From Bacteroidales bacterium (lineage in GTDB: Bacteria; Bacteroidota; Bacteroidia; Bacteroidales; Paludibacteraceae), in NCBI GenBank assembly GCA_900768725.1, contig CAAGDU010000160.1, positions 1-20,860 on the forward strand: DNA of 20,860 bases, read 5' to 3'. Both the position numbers and the translations under genes were made by a program. Under the pieces are notes generated by a model. It ran no database searches. It was not told where the DNA came from and saw only the letters and a list, made by a program, of their open reading frames with translations. Of this stretch, positions 1 through 7,415 are shown piece after piece. Position 1 is the stretch's first letter. Every line of letters starts with the position of its first letter.

Positions 1-825
1 CTCAACTACTTTGCAGAGCAAACCTTCTACTACGCAGGCTTGTCGGCTTCGCTGGGCGTGAACGGCACCTACAACACACAGTTTGGCAACCACTTTGCAG
101 GCGGCGCGAACATCGGCTACGAATACGCGAAGAATAGCAGCGTCTATATCAACGCCAATCGTTCGCTCCGTATGCCCACCTTCACAGACCTCTACTACAA
201 CGCAGGTAACCAGTTGGGTAACAAGGACTTGCAGCCCGAGGAAGCGTGGTTGCTCTCCGTGGGTACAAAGTACAATCCCACCTTTGGCAAGGCAGGCAGC
301 CTCTCGCTGGCGGCAGACTGGTACTACCGTTGGGGCAAGAACATCATCGATTGGGTCTATACCCCCGAGGATACCAAGCGCCCCTACCATGCGCAGAACC
401 AGCAGCAGGTGAACGCTACGGGCGTGGAACTATCGGTAACATATCGCTGGAACGAATGGCTGCGATGTCTGTCGGTGGACTACGCCTACACCTATCTGGA
501 CTTGGATTTGAAGGAAGCGGGCTCGCGCTATCTTGACTACCTGAGCCATAAACTCACTATCCACCTCGAGCACGGTATCTACAAGGGGCTGGGTGCTTCG
601 TGGACGGTGCGCTACCAGCAGCGCGAAGGGCAGTACAACGACGCGCAAGGCGAGGTGCAAGATTACCAACCCGTGTGGCTCTTGGACGGCTCGCTATTTT
701 GGCAGAACAAGCACCTGCGCGTGAGTGTGGACTGCACCAACATGACCAACACCCGCTACTACGACTACGGCGGTATCCTACAGCCTGGCGCATGGGCGAA
801 GATATCCATCAAGGCGGTGCTGTAA
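1..825 (+). CDS. TonB-dependent outer-membrane receptor, C-terminal part (5' end outside window)
   Basis: The reading frame is open from the first base and ends at TAA 823-825, giving 274 residues without a start, so only the C-terminal half of the beta-barrel is present. The pattern is typical of a TonB-dependent receptor barrel: alternating aromatic/polar strands, the conserved block SLRMPTFTDLYYNAGNQLGN near residues 53-72, and a last strand with NTRYYDYGGILQPGAW followed by ISIKAVL. In this family the receptor imports a large or scarce ligand (siderophore, cobalamin, glycan) across the outer membrane using TonB-ExbB-ExbD energy. The YYDYGG-x-x-QPG ending is common in small BtuB/siderophore-type receptors rather than SusC-type ones. 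A B12 role is tempting because a B12 riboswitch lies in the window, but ligand identity cannot be read from this part. The internal TTG at 40 is not a start, since coding continues upstream. Confidence 0.88.
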   Translation, partial: LNYFAEQTFYYAGLSASLGVNGTYNTQFGNHFAGGANIGYEYAKNSSVYINANRSLRMPTFTDLYYNAGNQLGNKDLQPEEAWLLSVGTKYNPTFGKAGSLSLAADWYYRWGKNIIDWVYTPEDTKRPYHAQNQQQVNATGVELSVTYRWNEWLRCLSVDYAYTYLDLDLKEAGSRYLDYLSHKLTIHLEHGIYKGLGASWTVRYQQREGQYNDAQGEVQDYQPVWLLDGSLFWQNKHLRVSVDCTNMTNTRYYDYGGILQPGAWAKISIKAVL

Positions 826-833
826 GATATGTT

Positions 834-887
834 GTTTGCGTAGTTTGCGTAATTAACGTTGTTTGCGTAGTGAACAATGTAATGTTA
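834..887. repeat. Phased 9-nt degenerate tandem array
   Basis: Starting 8 nt after the receptor stop codon, the unit GTTTGCGTA occurs at 834-842, 843-851 and 861-869. ATTAACGTT (852-860) and two more diverged 9-mers (870-887) keep the same 9-nt phase. The sequence is non-coding. It belongs to the same style of array seen in other spacers of this window. Confidence 0.7.
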
Positions 888-890
888 TGC

Positions 891-980
891 AAGCCCCGAA
901 GGGGCGACATAGATTAGCGTAGGGTGAAACCCTACGTAATAAGGGGCTTACCACAAAAAAGCCCTGTAAGGGCGACATAA
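891..980. repeat. REP-like multi-hairpin element
   Basis: Two near-identical hairpin units lie in direct orientation: AAGCCCCGAAGGGGCGACAT from 891 and AAGCCCTGTAAGGGCGACAT from 959. Between them sits a perfect 8-bp hairpin, CGTAGGGT (918-925) and ACCCTACG (929-936), with loop GAA. AAGCCCC at 891 can also pair with GGGGCTT at 943-949, enclosing the middle hairpin. The spacing, repeated GGGCGACAT tails and absence of an ORF suggest an interspersed palindromic repeat rather than a simple terminator. Confidence 0.6.
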
Positions 981-999
981 CTACATATTTTCACACAAA

Positions 1000-1036
1000 A
1001 AGGGGCTACCTAACTTGACTTGTTAGACAGCCCCTT
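1000..1036 (-). terminator. Intrinsic terminator for yitT-like gene (probably bidirectional)
   Basis: AAGGGGCT (1000-1007) pairs with AGCCCCTT (1029-1036), and an inner CTAAC/GTTAG stem closes the loop. On the minus strand the stem is followed by TTTTTGTG, giving a U-tract that ends the YitT-family transcript. On the plus strand it is followed by CTTT, so it could also stop read-through from the receptor gene. Confidence 0.75.
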
Positions 1037-1084
1037 CTTTATCACTATTATTAACGGCTAATTAACGGGTATTAATGGAGCATA

Positions 1085-2020
1085 TTACGCCATCTCATTG
1101 ATAGAGTTGAAGCCTTGCCCGAAGACGCCACGCACCTTGCTTTGACTGACGAAGGCATCAGGGTCGATAGAGCGCACAAGGCGGAAAATCTTCGCACTCT
1201 CGTGCTGGCGGGCAATGGTGGTAATCACTTTCACCGGCTCTTTGCTATAGCCGCCCTTGGCATCCAAGATGGTTACGCCGCGCGGCACTTGCGTCATAAT
1301 CGCTTCGGCTATCTCGTCCCACTTCTTGCTGAAGATGAAGAACTGTACCGATTGGCGCGTGCGGTTCATCACCCAGTCCACCGCCGTGGAGGACATGAAC
1401 GTGAAACACAAACCAAATAATATCTTCTCCAGCGAGCGCACCTCCGGCAAGAAATAGGCGGTAAGGATGATACAGATATCGCAGGTCATCAACACGCGCC
1501 CCATAGGCAGGTGGTGATACTTGTTCACGATCATCGCCACGATGTCCGTGCCGCCTGTCGAGCCGTTGTTGAGGAACACGATACCCAAGAAACAGCCCAT
1601 GAAAAGCCCGCCTAAGATAACTGCCATGAAGGGATCGCTAATCATCGGTGCTTCGGGGATAGGTATCACCTTCATCCAAAACGTCAGCCAGAAGATGCCG
1701 AACAGCGTGCGGGCGCAATAGCGCCAACCGACCGTAAATCCCGCGATTATCAGCAACACGGCATTTAGCGTGAACACACTGAGCCAAATAGGGATGAAGC
1801 GGTTCGTGGCAAAATAGATTATCTCGCACAGACCCGTCAGTCCACCACCGACTATAGCATGAGGCACCAGCAGTTGATTCACCACCAAACCATAGGGGAA
1901 AGTACACAAGATAATCATGATGTACTCCTTGATGGCTATCAGCGGCTTTTGCCGCTGATAGCTCTGCAAGTGCTCCTGCAAGCGTGCAGAAATAGTAGGT
2001 CTATCTTTTGTCTTTTGCAT
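1085..2020 (-). CDS. YitT family membrane protein (DUF161 plus DUF2179)
   Basis: The product is 311 residues, starting at ATG 2018-2020. A charged N-terminus (about 1-30) is followed by five or so hydrophobic segments (about 31-210), including the glycine-rich stretch HAIVGGGLTGL typical of the YitT/DUF161 membrane domain. A soluble C-terminal DUF2179 domain (about 220-305) contains GVTILDAKGGYSKEPVKVI. Family members are integral inner-membrane proteins of unsettled biochemical function. The usual length is about 280-310 residues, so this one is complete. The gene lies 99 nt downstream of gcvP on the same strand with no recognisable promoter of its own in the gap, so it may be expressed from the gcvP promoter. 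It is followed by a clear terminator. Confidence 0.85.
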   Translation of the reverse strand: MQKTKDRPTISARLQEHLQSYQRQKPLIAIKEYIMIILCTFPYGLVVNQLLVPHAIVGGGLTGLCEIIYFATNRFIPIWLSVFTLNAVLLIIAGFTVGWRYCARTLFGIFWLTFWMKVIPIPEAPMISDPFMAVILGGLFMGCFLGIVFLNNGSTGGTDIVAMIVNKYHHLPMGRVLMTCDICIILTAYFLPEVRSLEKILFGLCFTFMSSTAVDWVMNRTRQSVQFFIFSKKWDEIAEAIMTQVPRGVTILDAKGGYSKEPVKVITTIARQHESAKIFRLVRSIDPDAFVSQSKVRGVFGQGFNSINEMA

Positions 2021-2033
2021 GATTGCAATAGTT

Positions 2034-2105
2034 CGTTGTTTTCGTATTTTTCGTAATCTTCGTAATTTACGTAAACTACGAAAACTACGTAAAATACGAA
2101 AAATA
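2034..2105. repeat. Phased 9-nt array with terminal inverted repeat
   Basis: Eight consecutive 9-nt units, each starting with CG, run from 2034 to 2105 (for example CGTAATCTT 2052-2060, CGTAATTTA 2061-2069, CGTAAACTA 2070-2078). The two halves are nearly reverse complements, and the outer 16 nt, TTTCGTATTTTTCGTA and TACGAAAAATACGAAA, match exactly, so the RNA could fold into a long AT-rich hairpin. It fills most of the gcvP-yitT spacer and ends about 14 nt before the yitT start. Confidence 0.75.
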
Positions 2106-2119
2106 CGAAATGCTTAATA

Positions 2120-4939
2120 TTACCACCGTGCTACCAAGTTGCGGTCGCCGAAGCCGTTGTCCACACGGCTGACGGGAATCCAGAACTTGTTGGCTGCCAC
2201 CCACTCCGTCGGATAAATCGCTTTCTTGCGCGAATAGGGACGATTCCACTCGTCTGCCACGGCTTCGTATTCGGGGTGCGGCGCGTTAACCAACACATTA
2301 TCTTTGGCATCCGCCTCTCCGCGCTCCACCTCGGCAATCTCCTCGCGGATGGTCAGCAAGGCATCGATGAAACGGTCTATCTCCGCCAGCGACTCGCTCT
2401 CGGTAGGCTCTATCATCAGGGTGCCGTGCACGGGGAACGAGAGTGTGGGCGCGTGGTAACCGAAGTCCATCAGTCGCTTTGCAATGTCGCCCTCGGTGAT
2501 GCCGATAGCATGGAACTGGCGGCAGTCGAGAATCAACTCATGCCCTACTCTGCCTTTCACGCCGGTATAGACCACGCCGTAGGCATCACCCAACTTAGCA
2601 GCCATGTAGTTAGCGCTCAGGATAGCCGTTGCCGTAGCGTGGCGCAGTGCCTCTGCGCCCATCATGGCGATGTAGGAGTAACTAATCAGTGCCAAGTTAG
2701 CATTGCCAAAGAGCGCGGACGATACGCGGTTATTATCTTCTGTAGGCATGCAGTCTGCCAAATGCTCTGCGCAGCAGATTGCACCTACACCGGGACCGCC
2801 GCCGCCGTGAGGCGAAGCGAAGGACTTGTGCAGGTTGAGGTGGCAGACATCCGCACCGATAAAAGCGGGATTGGTGTAGCCAATCTGTGCGTTCATGTTC
2901 GCGCCGTCCATATATACCTGCCCGCCATTGGCATGGATACACTCGCACATCTCGCGGATAGCCATCTCGAAGATACCGTGGGTGGAGGGATAGGTGATCA
3001 TGCAGCCGGCGAGCACGTCTTTGTTCTCCTCGGCTTTCTGCTTCCAGTCGGCAAGGTCGGTGTTGCCATTCTCATCGCATTTCACCACCACGGGTGTGAA
3101 CCCTGCCTGTACGCAGGAAGCAGGGTTGGTGCCGTGCGCCGAAGCAGGGATAAGGAGCACCTTGCGCGCGTCTTGCCCCGTCTTGTGCAGGTATTCGCGG
3201 ATGGTAACCAGTCCGCTGTATTCTCCCGAGGCGCCGGAGGTTGGTTGCAGGTTGCATGCGGCAAAGCCTGTAACAGCGCATAGTTGCTGCTGCAACTCCA
3301 GCACCATCTGCAAGTAGCCCTGCACCTGCTCGTCCGGCGCAAGCGGATGCGGCGCCATGAAGCCGTTGTAGGTGATGGGGGTCATGGCGGCGGCGGGGTT
3401 GAGTTTCATGGTGCAAGACCCCAGCGGAATCATCGAGTGGGTCAGACTGATGTCCTTGCGGTCAAGGCGCTTGATATAGCGCATCAGCTCCGTCTCGGTA
3501 TGATACTTTTGGAACACCTCTGCGCGGAGGAAATCCACCTCGCGCACATGCGATTCGTCTATCGCCCACAAGCCCTCGAAAGCCGTTTCCGAAGCCTCTT
3601 CCTGCGCCATGTTGCCACTCACTTCGGCGAAGATTTCTATCAGGTCGTTCATCGTGTCGAGGTTGACGGTCTCGTCCAGCGAGATACCTACCCAGCCTGT
3701 CTCGTCATAATAGAAATTGATGCCCGCCTCTTCTGCCACCTCGCGCAGACGGTCTGCCCAGTCCTCCACGGGTCCGTCCGTAATCTTGAGCGTGTCGAAG
3801 AACTCGTTGTTCTCTTGTTGGAACCCGTAGGCTTGCAACAACTCATTGAGATACACCGTCTTACCGTGTATGCCTTCTGCTATCTCGCGCAGTCCCTCTG
3901 CGCCGTGGAACACGCCGTAGAAGCCCACCATCATGGCGCACAATGCCTCTGCCGTGCAGATGTTAGAGGTGGCTTTCTCGCGCTTGATATGCTGCTCGCG
4001 TGTCTGCAATGCGAGGCGGAACGCGGGGCGACCGTTGGTGTCTTTGCTCAGTCCGATGATGCGCCCGGGCATGTCGCGCTTGAACTCATCGCGCGTTGCC
4101 ATATAGCCCGCGGTCGGTCCGCCAAAGCCCATCGGCAAGCCCAATCGCTGCGCCGTGCCGCATACGATATCCGCGTCCAGCGGCTTGAGCAACACCAGCG
4201 ACAGCAGGTCTGCCACCACCGTTACTTTTAGCCCGGCGGCATGGCAATCCTCTACAAACGCGGTGTAGTCCTCTATCGAGCCGTCTGCGTTAGGCAGTTG
4301 CACCAGTGCGCCGAAAAAATCAGCCGTCGGCTCGAAGTCGGCATACCGACCTACCACCAACTCAATGCCTTGCCCCGTCGCGCGCGTGCGCATTACGGAT
4401 AAGGTATTGGAAAATATCTTCTCGTCCACAAACACTTTGCATGCGCCGTTCTTCACCTGCTCGCGCGAGCGCAGGTTGCGCATCATCGTTACCGCCTCGG
4501 CAGCCGAAGTCGCCTCGTCCAGCAGCGAGCAGTTGGCAAGCGGCAGCCCCGTCAGGTCGGACACGAGCGTCTGGAAGTTGAACAACGCCTCCAATCGTCC
4601 TTGGCTCACCTCGGCTTGGTAAGGCGTGTAGGAGGTGTACCACACGGGGTTCTCCAGCACGTTGCGGCGAATCACGGCGGGCGTGATGCTACCGTACCAG
4701 CCGCGACCTATCAGGCTGTGCGCAGGGATGTTCTCATCGGCAAGGGCTTGGGTGTAATCCAGCAACTCCTGCTCGCTCATCGGAGCGTCCAACTCAATGG
4801 GCTCGGGCAGCAGGATATCCTCCGGCATCGTCTCGCGAATCAACTGCTCCAGCGAGTCCGCGCCTATCACTTCGAGCATCTTCTGCTCATCTTTTTCACT
4901 CAGGCCTATGTGCCTGCTTTCAAGGTAGTTCGATTTCAT
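2120..4939 (-). CDS. gcvP: Glycine dehydrogenase (decarboxylating), glycine cleavage P-protein
   Basis: The product is 939 residues from ATG 4937-4939 (MKSNYLESRHIG). An upstream in-frame TTG at 4960 would add seven residues but is less likely, because the promoter -7 element lies only about 9 nt before it. The enzyme uses pyridoxal phosphate to decarboxylate glycine and passes the aminomethyl group to the lipoyl H-protein. Both halves of the single-chain form are present. The N-terminal half carries NPVWYTSYTPYQAEVSQGRL, and the C-terminal half carries HLNLHKSFASPHGGGGPGVG, with Lys705 as the expected PLP lysine. The length matches bacterial homodimeric GcvP of about 950 residues. No gcvT or gcvH is adjacent, so the other subunits must be encoded elsewhere. 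A promoter lies just upstream, and yitT follows on the same strand. Confidence 0.97.
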   Translation of the reverse strand: MKSNYLESRHIGLSEKDEQKMLEVIGADSLEQLIRETMPEDILLPEPIELDAPMSEQELLDYTQALADENIPAHSLIGRGWYGSITPAVIRRNVLENPVWYTSYTPYQAEVSQGRLEALFNFQTLVSDLTGLPLANCSLLDEATSAAEAVTMMRNLRSREQVKNGACKVFVDEKIFSNTLSVMRTRATGQGIELVVGRYADFEPTADFFGALVQLPNADGSIEDYTAFVEDCHAAGLKVTVVADLLSLVLLKPLDADIVCGTAQRLGLPMGFGGPTAGYMATRDEFKRDMPGRIIGLSKDTNGRPAFRLALQTREQHIKREKATSNICTAEALCAMMVGFYGVFHGAEGLREIAEGIHGKTVYLNELLQAYGFQQENNEFFDTLKITDGPVEDWADRLREVAEEAGINFYYDETGWVGISLDETVNLDTMNDLIEIFAEVSGNMAQEEASETAFEGLWAIDESHVREVDFLRAEVFQKYHTETELMRYIKRLDRKDISLTHSMIPLGSCTMKLNPAAAMTPITYNGFMAPHPLAPDEQVQGYLQMVLELQQQLCAVTGFAACNLQPTSGASGEYSGLVTIREYLHKTGQDARKVLLIPASAHGTNPASCVQAGFTPVVVKCDENGNTDLADWKQKAEENKDVLAGCMITYPSTHGIFEMAIREMCECIHANGGQVYMDGANMNAQIGYTNPAFIGADVCHLNLHKSFASPHGGGGPGVGAICCAEHLADCMPTEDNNRVSSALFGNANLALISYSYIAMMGAEALRHATATAILSANYMAAKLGDAYGVVYTGVKGRVGHELILDCRQFHAIGITEGDIAKRLMDFGYHAPTLSFPVHGTLMIEPTESESLAEIDRFIDALLTIREEIAEVERGEADAKDNVLVNAPHPEYEAVADEWNRPYSRKKAIYPTEWVAANKFWIPVSRVDNGFGDRNLVARW

Positions 4940-4968
4940 ATCAAGTATAGTTAATTTCAAATTTGCCG

Positions 4969-5000
4969 CAAAGGTACTGCTTTTTTTCCAATTTCACAAA
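4969..5000 (-). promoter_or_regulatory. Bacteroidetes-type promoter of gcvP
   Basis: On the minus strand TTTG (5000-4997) is followed by 20 nt and then TACCTTTG (4976-4969), which matches the TTTG-N19-21-TAnnTTTG form exactly. Transcription should start a few bases downstream, giving a short AT-rich leader before the ATG at 4939. Confidence 0.85.
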
Positions 5001-5024
5001 TGAAAAGGTAAAAAAAACTACCCC

Positions 5025-5062
5025 TAACAACAAAGGACTGCTTCGGCAGTCCTTTGTTGTTA
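5025..5062 (-). terminator. Strong intrinsic terminator of the YidE-like gene
   Basis: A perfect 17-bp stem (5025-5041 with 5046-5062) has a 4-nt loop, CGAA on the minus strand and TTCG on the plus strand. On the minus strand it is followed about 7 nt later by a run of eight T. It lies 18 nt downstream of the transporter stop codon and directly upstream of the gcvP promoter, so it insulates the two units. Confidence 0.85.
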
Positions 5063-5079
5063 TCTTATCGTCTTTTTGC

Positions 5080-6744
5080 TTATAGGAAGAAGAGTATCAT
5101 CATCTGTCCGGTGAGGACGCGGAGGAACATGGTCAATGGGTAAACGGTGGAATATGCCACGGCAGCGCGGTCGTTGACCGAAGACTGGGCGGTGGCATAC
5201 GCCAATGCCGGCGGGTCGGTGGTGCTGCCTGCAATCAAGCCCATGAGGGTGAAATAGTCAAGTTTGAGCCAGAGGCGCCCCACCAATGCCGCAATGATAA
5301 GCGGCAGCAAGGTGATGATAACGCCATACCCTATCCACATGTAGCCGCCCGCGAGCAAGGTCGGCACAAAGGTCTTGCCTGCGCCGAAGCCCACTGCCGC
5401 AAGGAACATGGCGATACCTATCTCGCGAATCATCAGGTTGGCACTGCTGGTGGTATAGGTAACGATATGCCACTTGGGTCCGAAATAGCCCAGCAGAATA
5501 GCGATAATGAGCGTACCGCCTGCGAGTCCGAGTTTGAAAGGCTGAGAGAGACCGTGCAATATAATAGGAAACATGCCCAGTGCCACACCGATACCTATAC
5601 CGCAGAAGATGGCAGCAAGATTCGGCATATCAAGGCGTTTGGTGGAGTTACCCACGTACTTTGCCACTTTCTCCACGTCTTTCTCTTCGCCCACTACCGT
5701 CAGTCGGTCGCCCAACTGCAGGTATAAGTCGCGGGTAGCCAACAGTTCAATACCCGCACGGCGAATGCGTGTAATGCTGACATGGTAGATAGCGCGGATA
5801 TTGAGTTCGCCGATACGCTTGCCGTTGAGTTCGGAGCGAGTAACGGTGATGTGTTTCGACACGAGGTGCGCCGTCCGTTTGTCTTGCTCCGGCAGCGTAG
5901 TCTGCTCTCCCAAGAGGAGCACACTCTTCTCGTGGTCGGCGTCGGTAACCACCCGCACGCGGTCGCCGCAGTGCAAAACGGTATTCACATCGGGCATCTC
6001 ATCCTCGCCGTTGGGGTGCACCAAACGGCTGACAATCAGTTTCATATTGCATAGATGCCCGAGGTCTTTAATGAGCGTGCCTTCCACCTGCGGGTTAGTG
6101 AGCGTGATGTCGATGAACTCTATCTCTTTCTGCGTGCCCTTCTCCGCCTCTACACGGGCTTCCTCCTTGTCGAGTTTGATACGGAACACCCATCGCATGA
6201 GCATCAGTACGAAGATGATACCTACCACGCCGAGGGGGTATGCCATCGCGTAGCCGCTGGCGATGTCGGGGTTAGCGACGCCGCGCATGTCGGCATACGC
6301 CTGCTGCGCCGCACCGAGACCGGGCGTGTTGGTAACCGCACCGAATAGGACACCGGTCATCGTAGCGATGTCCACACCACTGATAAGGTGAATCACATAG
6401 GCGGTAACGCAGCCCAAGAGGACGATGCCCATCGCCAACATGTTCAGTTTGAGTCCGCCCTTACCGAAAGAAGAGAAGAACGACGGACCGACCTGCAAAC
6501 CAATAGAATAGACAAAGAGGATGAGTCCGAAATCCTTTGCAAAAGACTCCACCTGCGGGTCGAGGTGCATACCGAAATGGGAGAAGGCAATCGCAACGAA
6601 GAGAATCCACGTAACGCCCAAGGTAATGCCCTTGAACTTCAACTGATTACCTAAGAATACACCGGCGGCAATGGCTAAAGTAAGCACAAAGATAGAGTGT
6701 GCAATGCCCGCACCAAAGAACAAATCATGAAACCAAGACAACAT
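5080..6744 (-). CDS. YidE/YbjL (AspT-type) putative transporter with two RCK_C domains
   Basis: The product is 554 residues from ATG 6742-6744. An N-terminal block of about five membrane segments (residues 10-195) contains the family signature GAVTNTPGLGAAQQA (135-149). A cytoplasmic centre with two TrkA-C/RCK_C-type domains follows (about 205-375, including LGDRLTVVGEEKDVEKVAKYV). A second membrane block (about 380-554) repeats the signature as GSTTDPPALAYATA (506-519). This is the layout of the aspartate:alanine exchanger family (YidE duplication), which acts in the inner membrane. The substrate cannot be read from sequence. The gene has its own promoter and a strong terminator, so it appears monocistronic. 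The two GS/AV-T-xx-PxL signatures come from the internal duplication typical of the family. Confidence 0.9.
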   Translation of the reverse strand: MLSWFHDLFFGAGIAHSIFVLTLAIAAGVFLGNQLKFKGITLGVTWILFVAIAFSHFGMHLDPQVESFAKDFGLILFVYSIGLQVGPSFFSSFGKGGLKLNMLAMGIVLLGCVTAYVIHLISGVDIATMTGVLFGAVTNTPGLGAAQQAYADMRGVANPDIASGYAMAYPLGVVGIIFVLMLMRWVFRIKLDKEEARVEAEKGTQKEIEFIDITLTNPQVEGTLIKDLGHLCNMKLIVSRLVHPNGEDEMPDVNTVLHCGDRVRVVTDADHEKSVLLLGEQTTLPEQDKRTAHLVSKHITVTRSELNGKRIGELNIRAIYHVSITRIRRAGIELLATRDLYLQLGDRLTVVGEEKDVEKVAKYVGNSTKRLDMPNLAAIFCGIGIGVALGMFPIILHGLSQPFKLGLAGGTLIIAILLGYFGPKWHIVTYTTSSANLMIREIGIAMFLAAVGFGAGKTFVPTLLAGGYMWIGYGVIITLLPLIIAALVGRLWLKLDYFTLMGLIAGSTTDPPALAYATAQSSVNDRAAVAYSTVYPLTMFLRVLTGQMMILFFL

Positions 6745-6746
6745 AT

Positions 6747-6795
6747 GATTTACGAATTACGAATTACGATTTACGATTTACGAATTACGATTTAC
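6747..6795. repeat. Heptamer tandem array GA(A/T)TTAC
   Basis: Seven consecutive 7-nt units, alternating GATTTAC and GAATTAC without phase breaks, begin 2 nt upstream of the transporter start codon. In the mRNA they read GTAAATC or GTAATTC and would form most of an unstructured 5' leader. Confidence 0.85.
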
Positions 6796-6824
6796 GACTT
6801 TGTACCTTTTTCTAAAACGGAGTG

Positions 6825-6856
6825 CAAAGGTACTACTTTTTTCTGAGATACGCAAG
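6825..6856 (-). promoter_or_regulatory. Probable promoter of the YidE-like gene
   Basis: On the minus strand TACCTTTG (6832-6825) is an exact -7 element. Twenty nt upstream is CTTG (6856-6853), a 3-of-4 match to the TTTG -33 element. The heptamer array lies between this promoter and the start codon, inside the leader. Confidence 0.65.
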
Positions 6857-6894
6857 ATATTCGCCGTTTTTCTATCCGTATTTGCATAATCCCT

Positions 6895-7356
6895 CTATCG
6901 GAAACGGGAAGTCAGGTCGGCGAGGACGGTGCCGGTAGCGCGGTCTATGCGATAGAAACGCTGGTTCGTTTGCTTGCTTTTCAAGCCTCCTAAGGCTTCG
7001 ATATAGGGACCGACTTTGATATAGTCGAAGTCATGTAGCAGGGAGGCAGGTAGTTGTTGCCACGTGAAGCCCGTGTACCACGCCGTGCGCAGACTGTGGC
7101 AGGCATGGACATGGTCTGCAAGCAGGTGCAACGCGTCTGTATCGGCGTCGCCTCCCATGAACGCTACGCAGGTGATGTAGGGATAACGCGCGATGAGCGT
7201 ATCCAGCACCTGCGCAGTCAGCACCTCGCCTTGGTCAAGCCATAGTTGGGGGCTATGACATCCCGGGCAATGGTGCGGACAGCGGCTTATATTGAGCGCC
7301 AAGGTGGTCTCGTCCGGTACCTCCTGAAAAACTATATCGTAGTCGAGGAAACGCAT
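6895..7356 (-). CDS. nrdG: Anaerobic ribonucleotide reductase activating enzyme (radical SAM)
   Basis: The product is 153 residues from ATG 7354-7356. The radical-SAM cluster motif CPHHCPGC (Cys26, Cys30, Cys33) near the N-terminus binds a 4Fe-4S cluster. The enzyme uses it to cleave S-adenosylmethionine and install the glycyl radical on NrdD. The motif MGGDADTDAL (about 68-77) fits the SAM-binding GGE-like region, and the length matches NrdG proteins of about 150-160 residues. It is the second gene of the nrdDG operon, 59 nt after nrdD, and shares the B12 riboswitch leader. No terminator is obvious between its stop and the next promoter at about 6856. Confidence 0.93.
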   Translation of the reverse strand: MRFLDYDIVFQEVPDETTLALNISRCPHHCPGCHSPQLWLDQGEVLTAQVLDTLIARYPYITCVAFMGGDADTDALHLLADHVHACHSLRTAWYTGFTWQQLPASLLHDFDYIKVGPYIEALGGLKSKQTNQRFYRIDRATGTVLADLTSRFR

Positions 7357-7383
7357 GGAAATTATGAATTATGAATTATGAGC
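7357..7383. repeat. Short heptamer array ATGAATT before nrdG
   Basis: GGAAATT (7357-7363), two exact ATGAATT units (7364-7377) and a diverged unit keep a 7-nt phase. They directly abut the nrdG start codon in the nrdD-nrdG spacer. Confidence 0.65.
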
Positions 7384-7415
7384 GCGTATGCTATGCGTGC
7401 AAATACCATGCCCAC

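Noticed and set aside
40..825. Receptor gene starting at TTG 40
   Set aside because: The frame is open to the window edge with barrel-like sequence before it, so TTG is internal and the gene is cut by the window.
826..1084. A small gene or tRNA in the receptor-yitT gap
   Set aside because: No cloverleaf or plausible start with coding character was found. The gap is explained by a 9-nt array, hairpin repeats, a terminator and the CCGTTAAT motif.
2276..4231. Long plus-strand open frames of more than 300 codons opposite gcvP
   Set aside because: They lie fully antisense to a well-supported gcvP reading frame, have no promoter or protein-family motif, and are explained by its GC-rich codon use.
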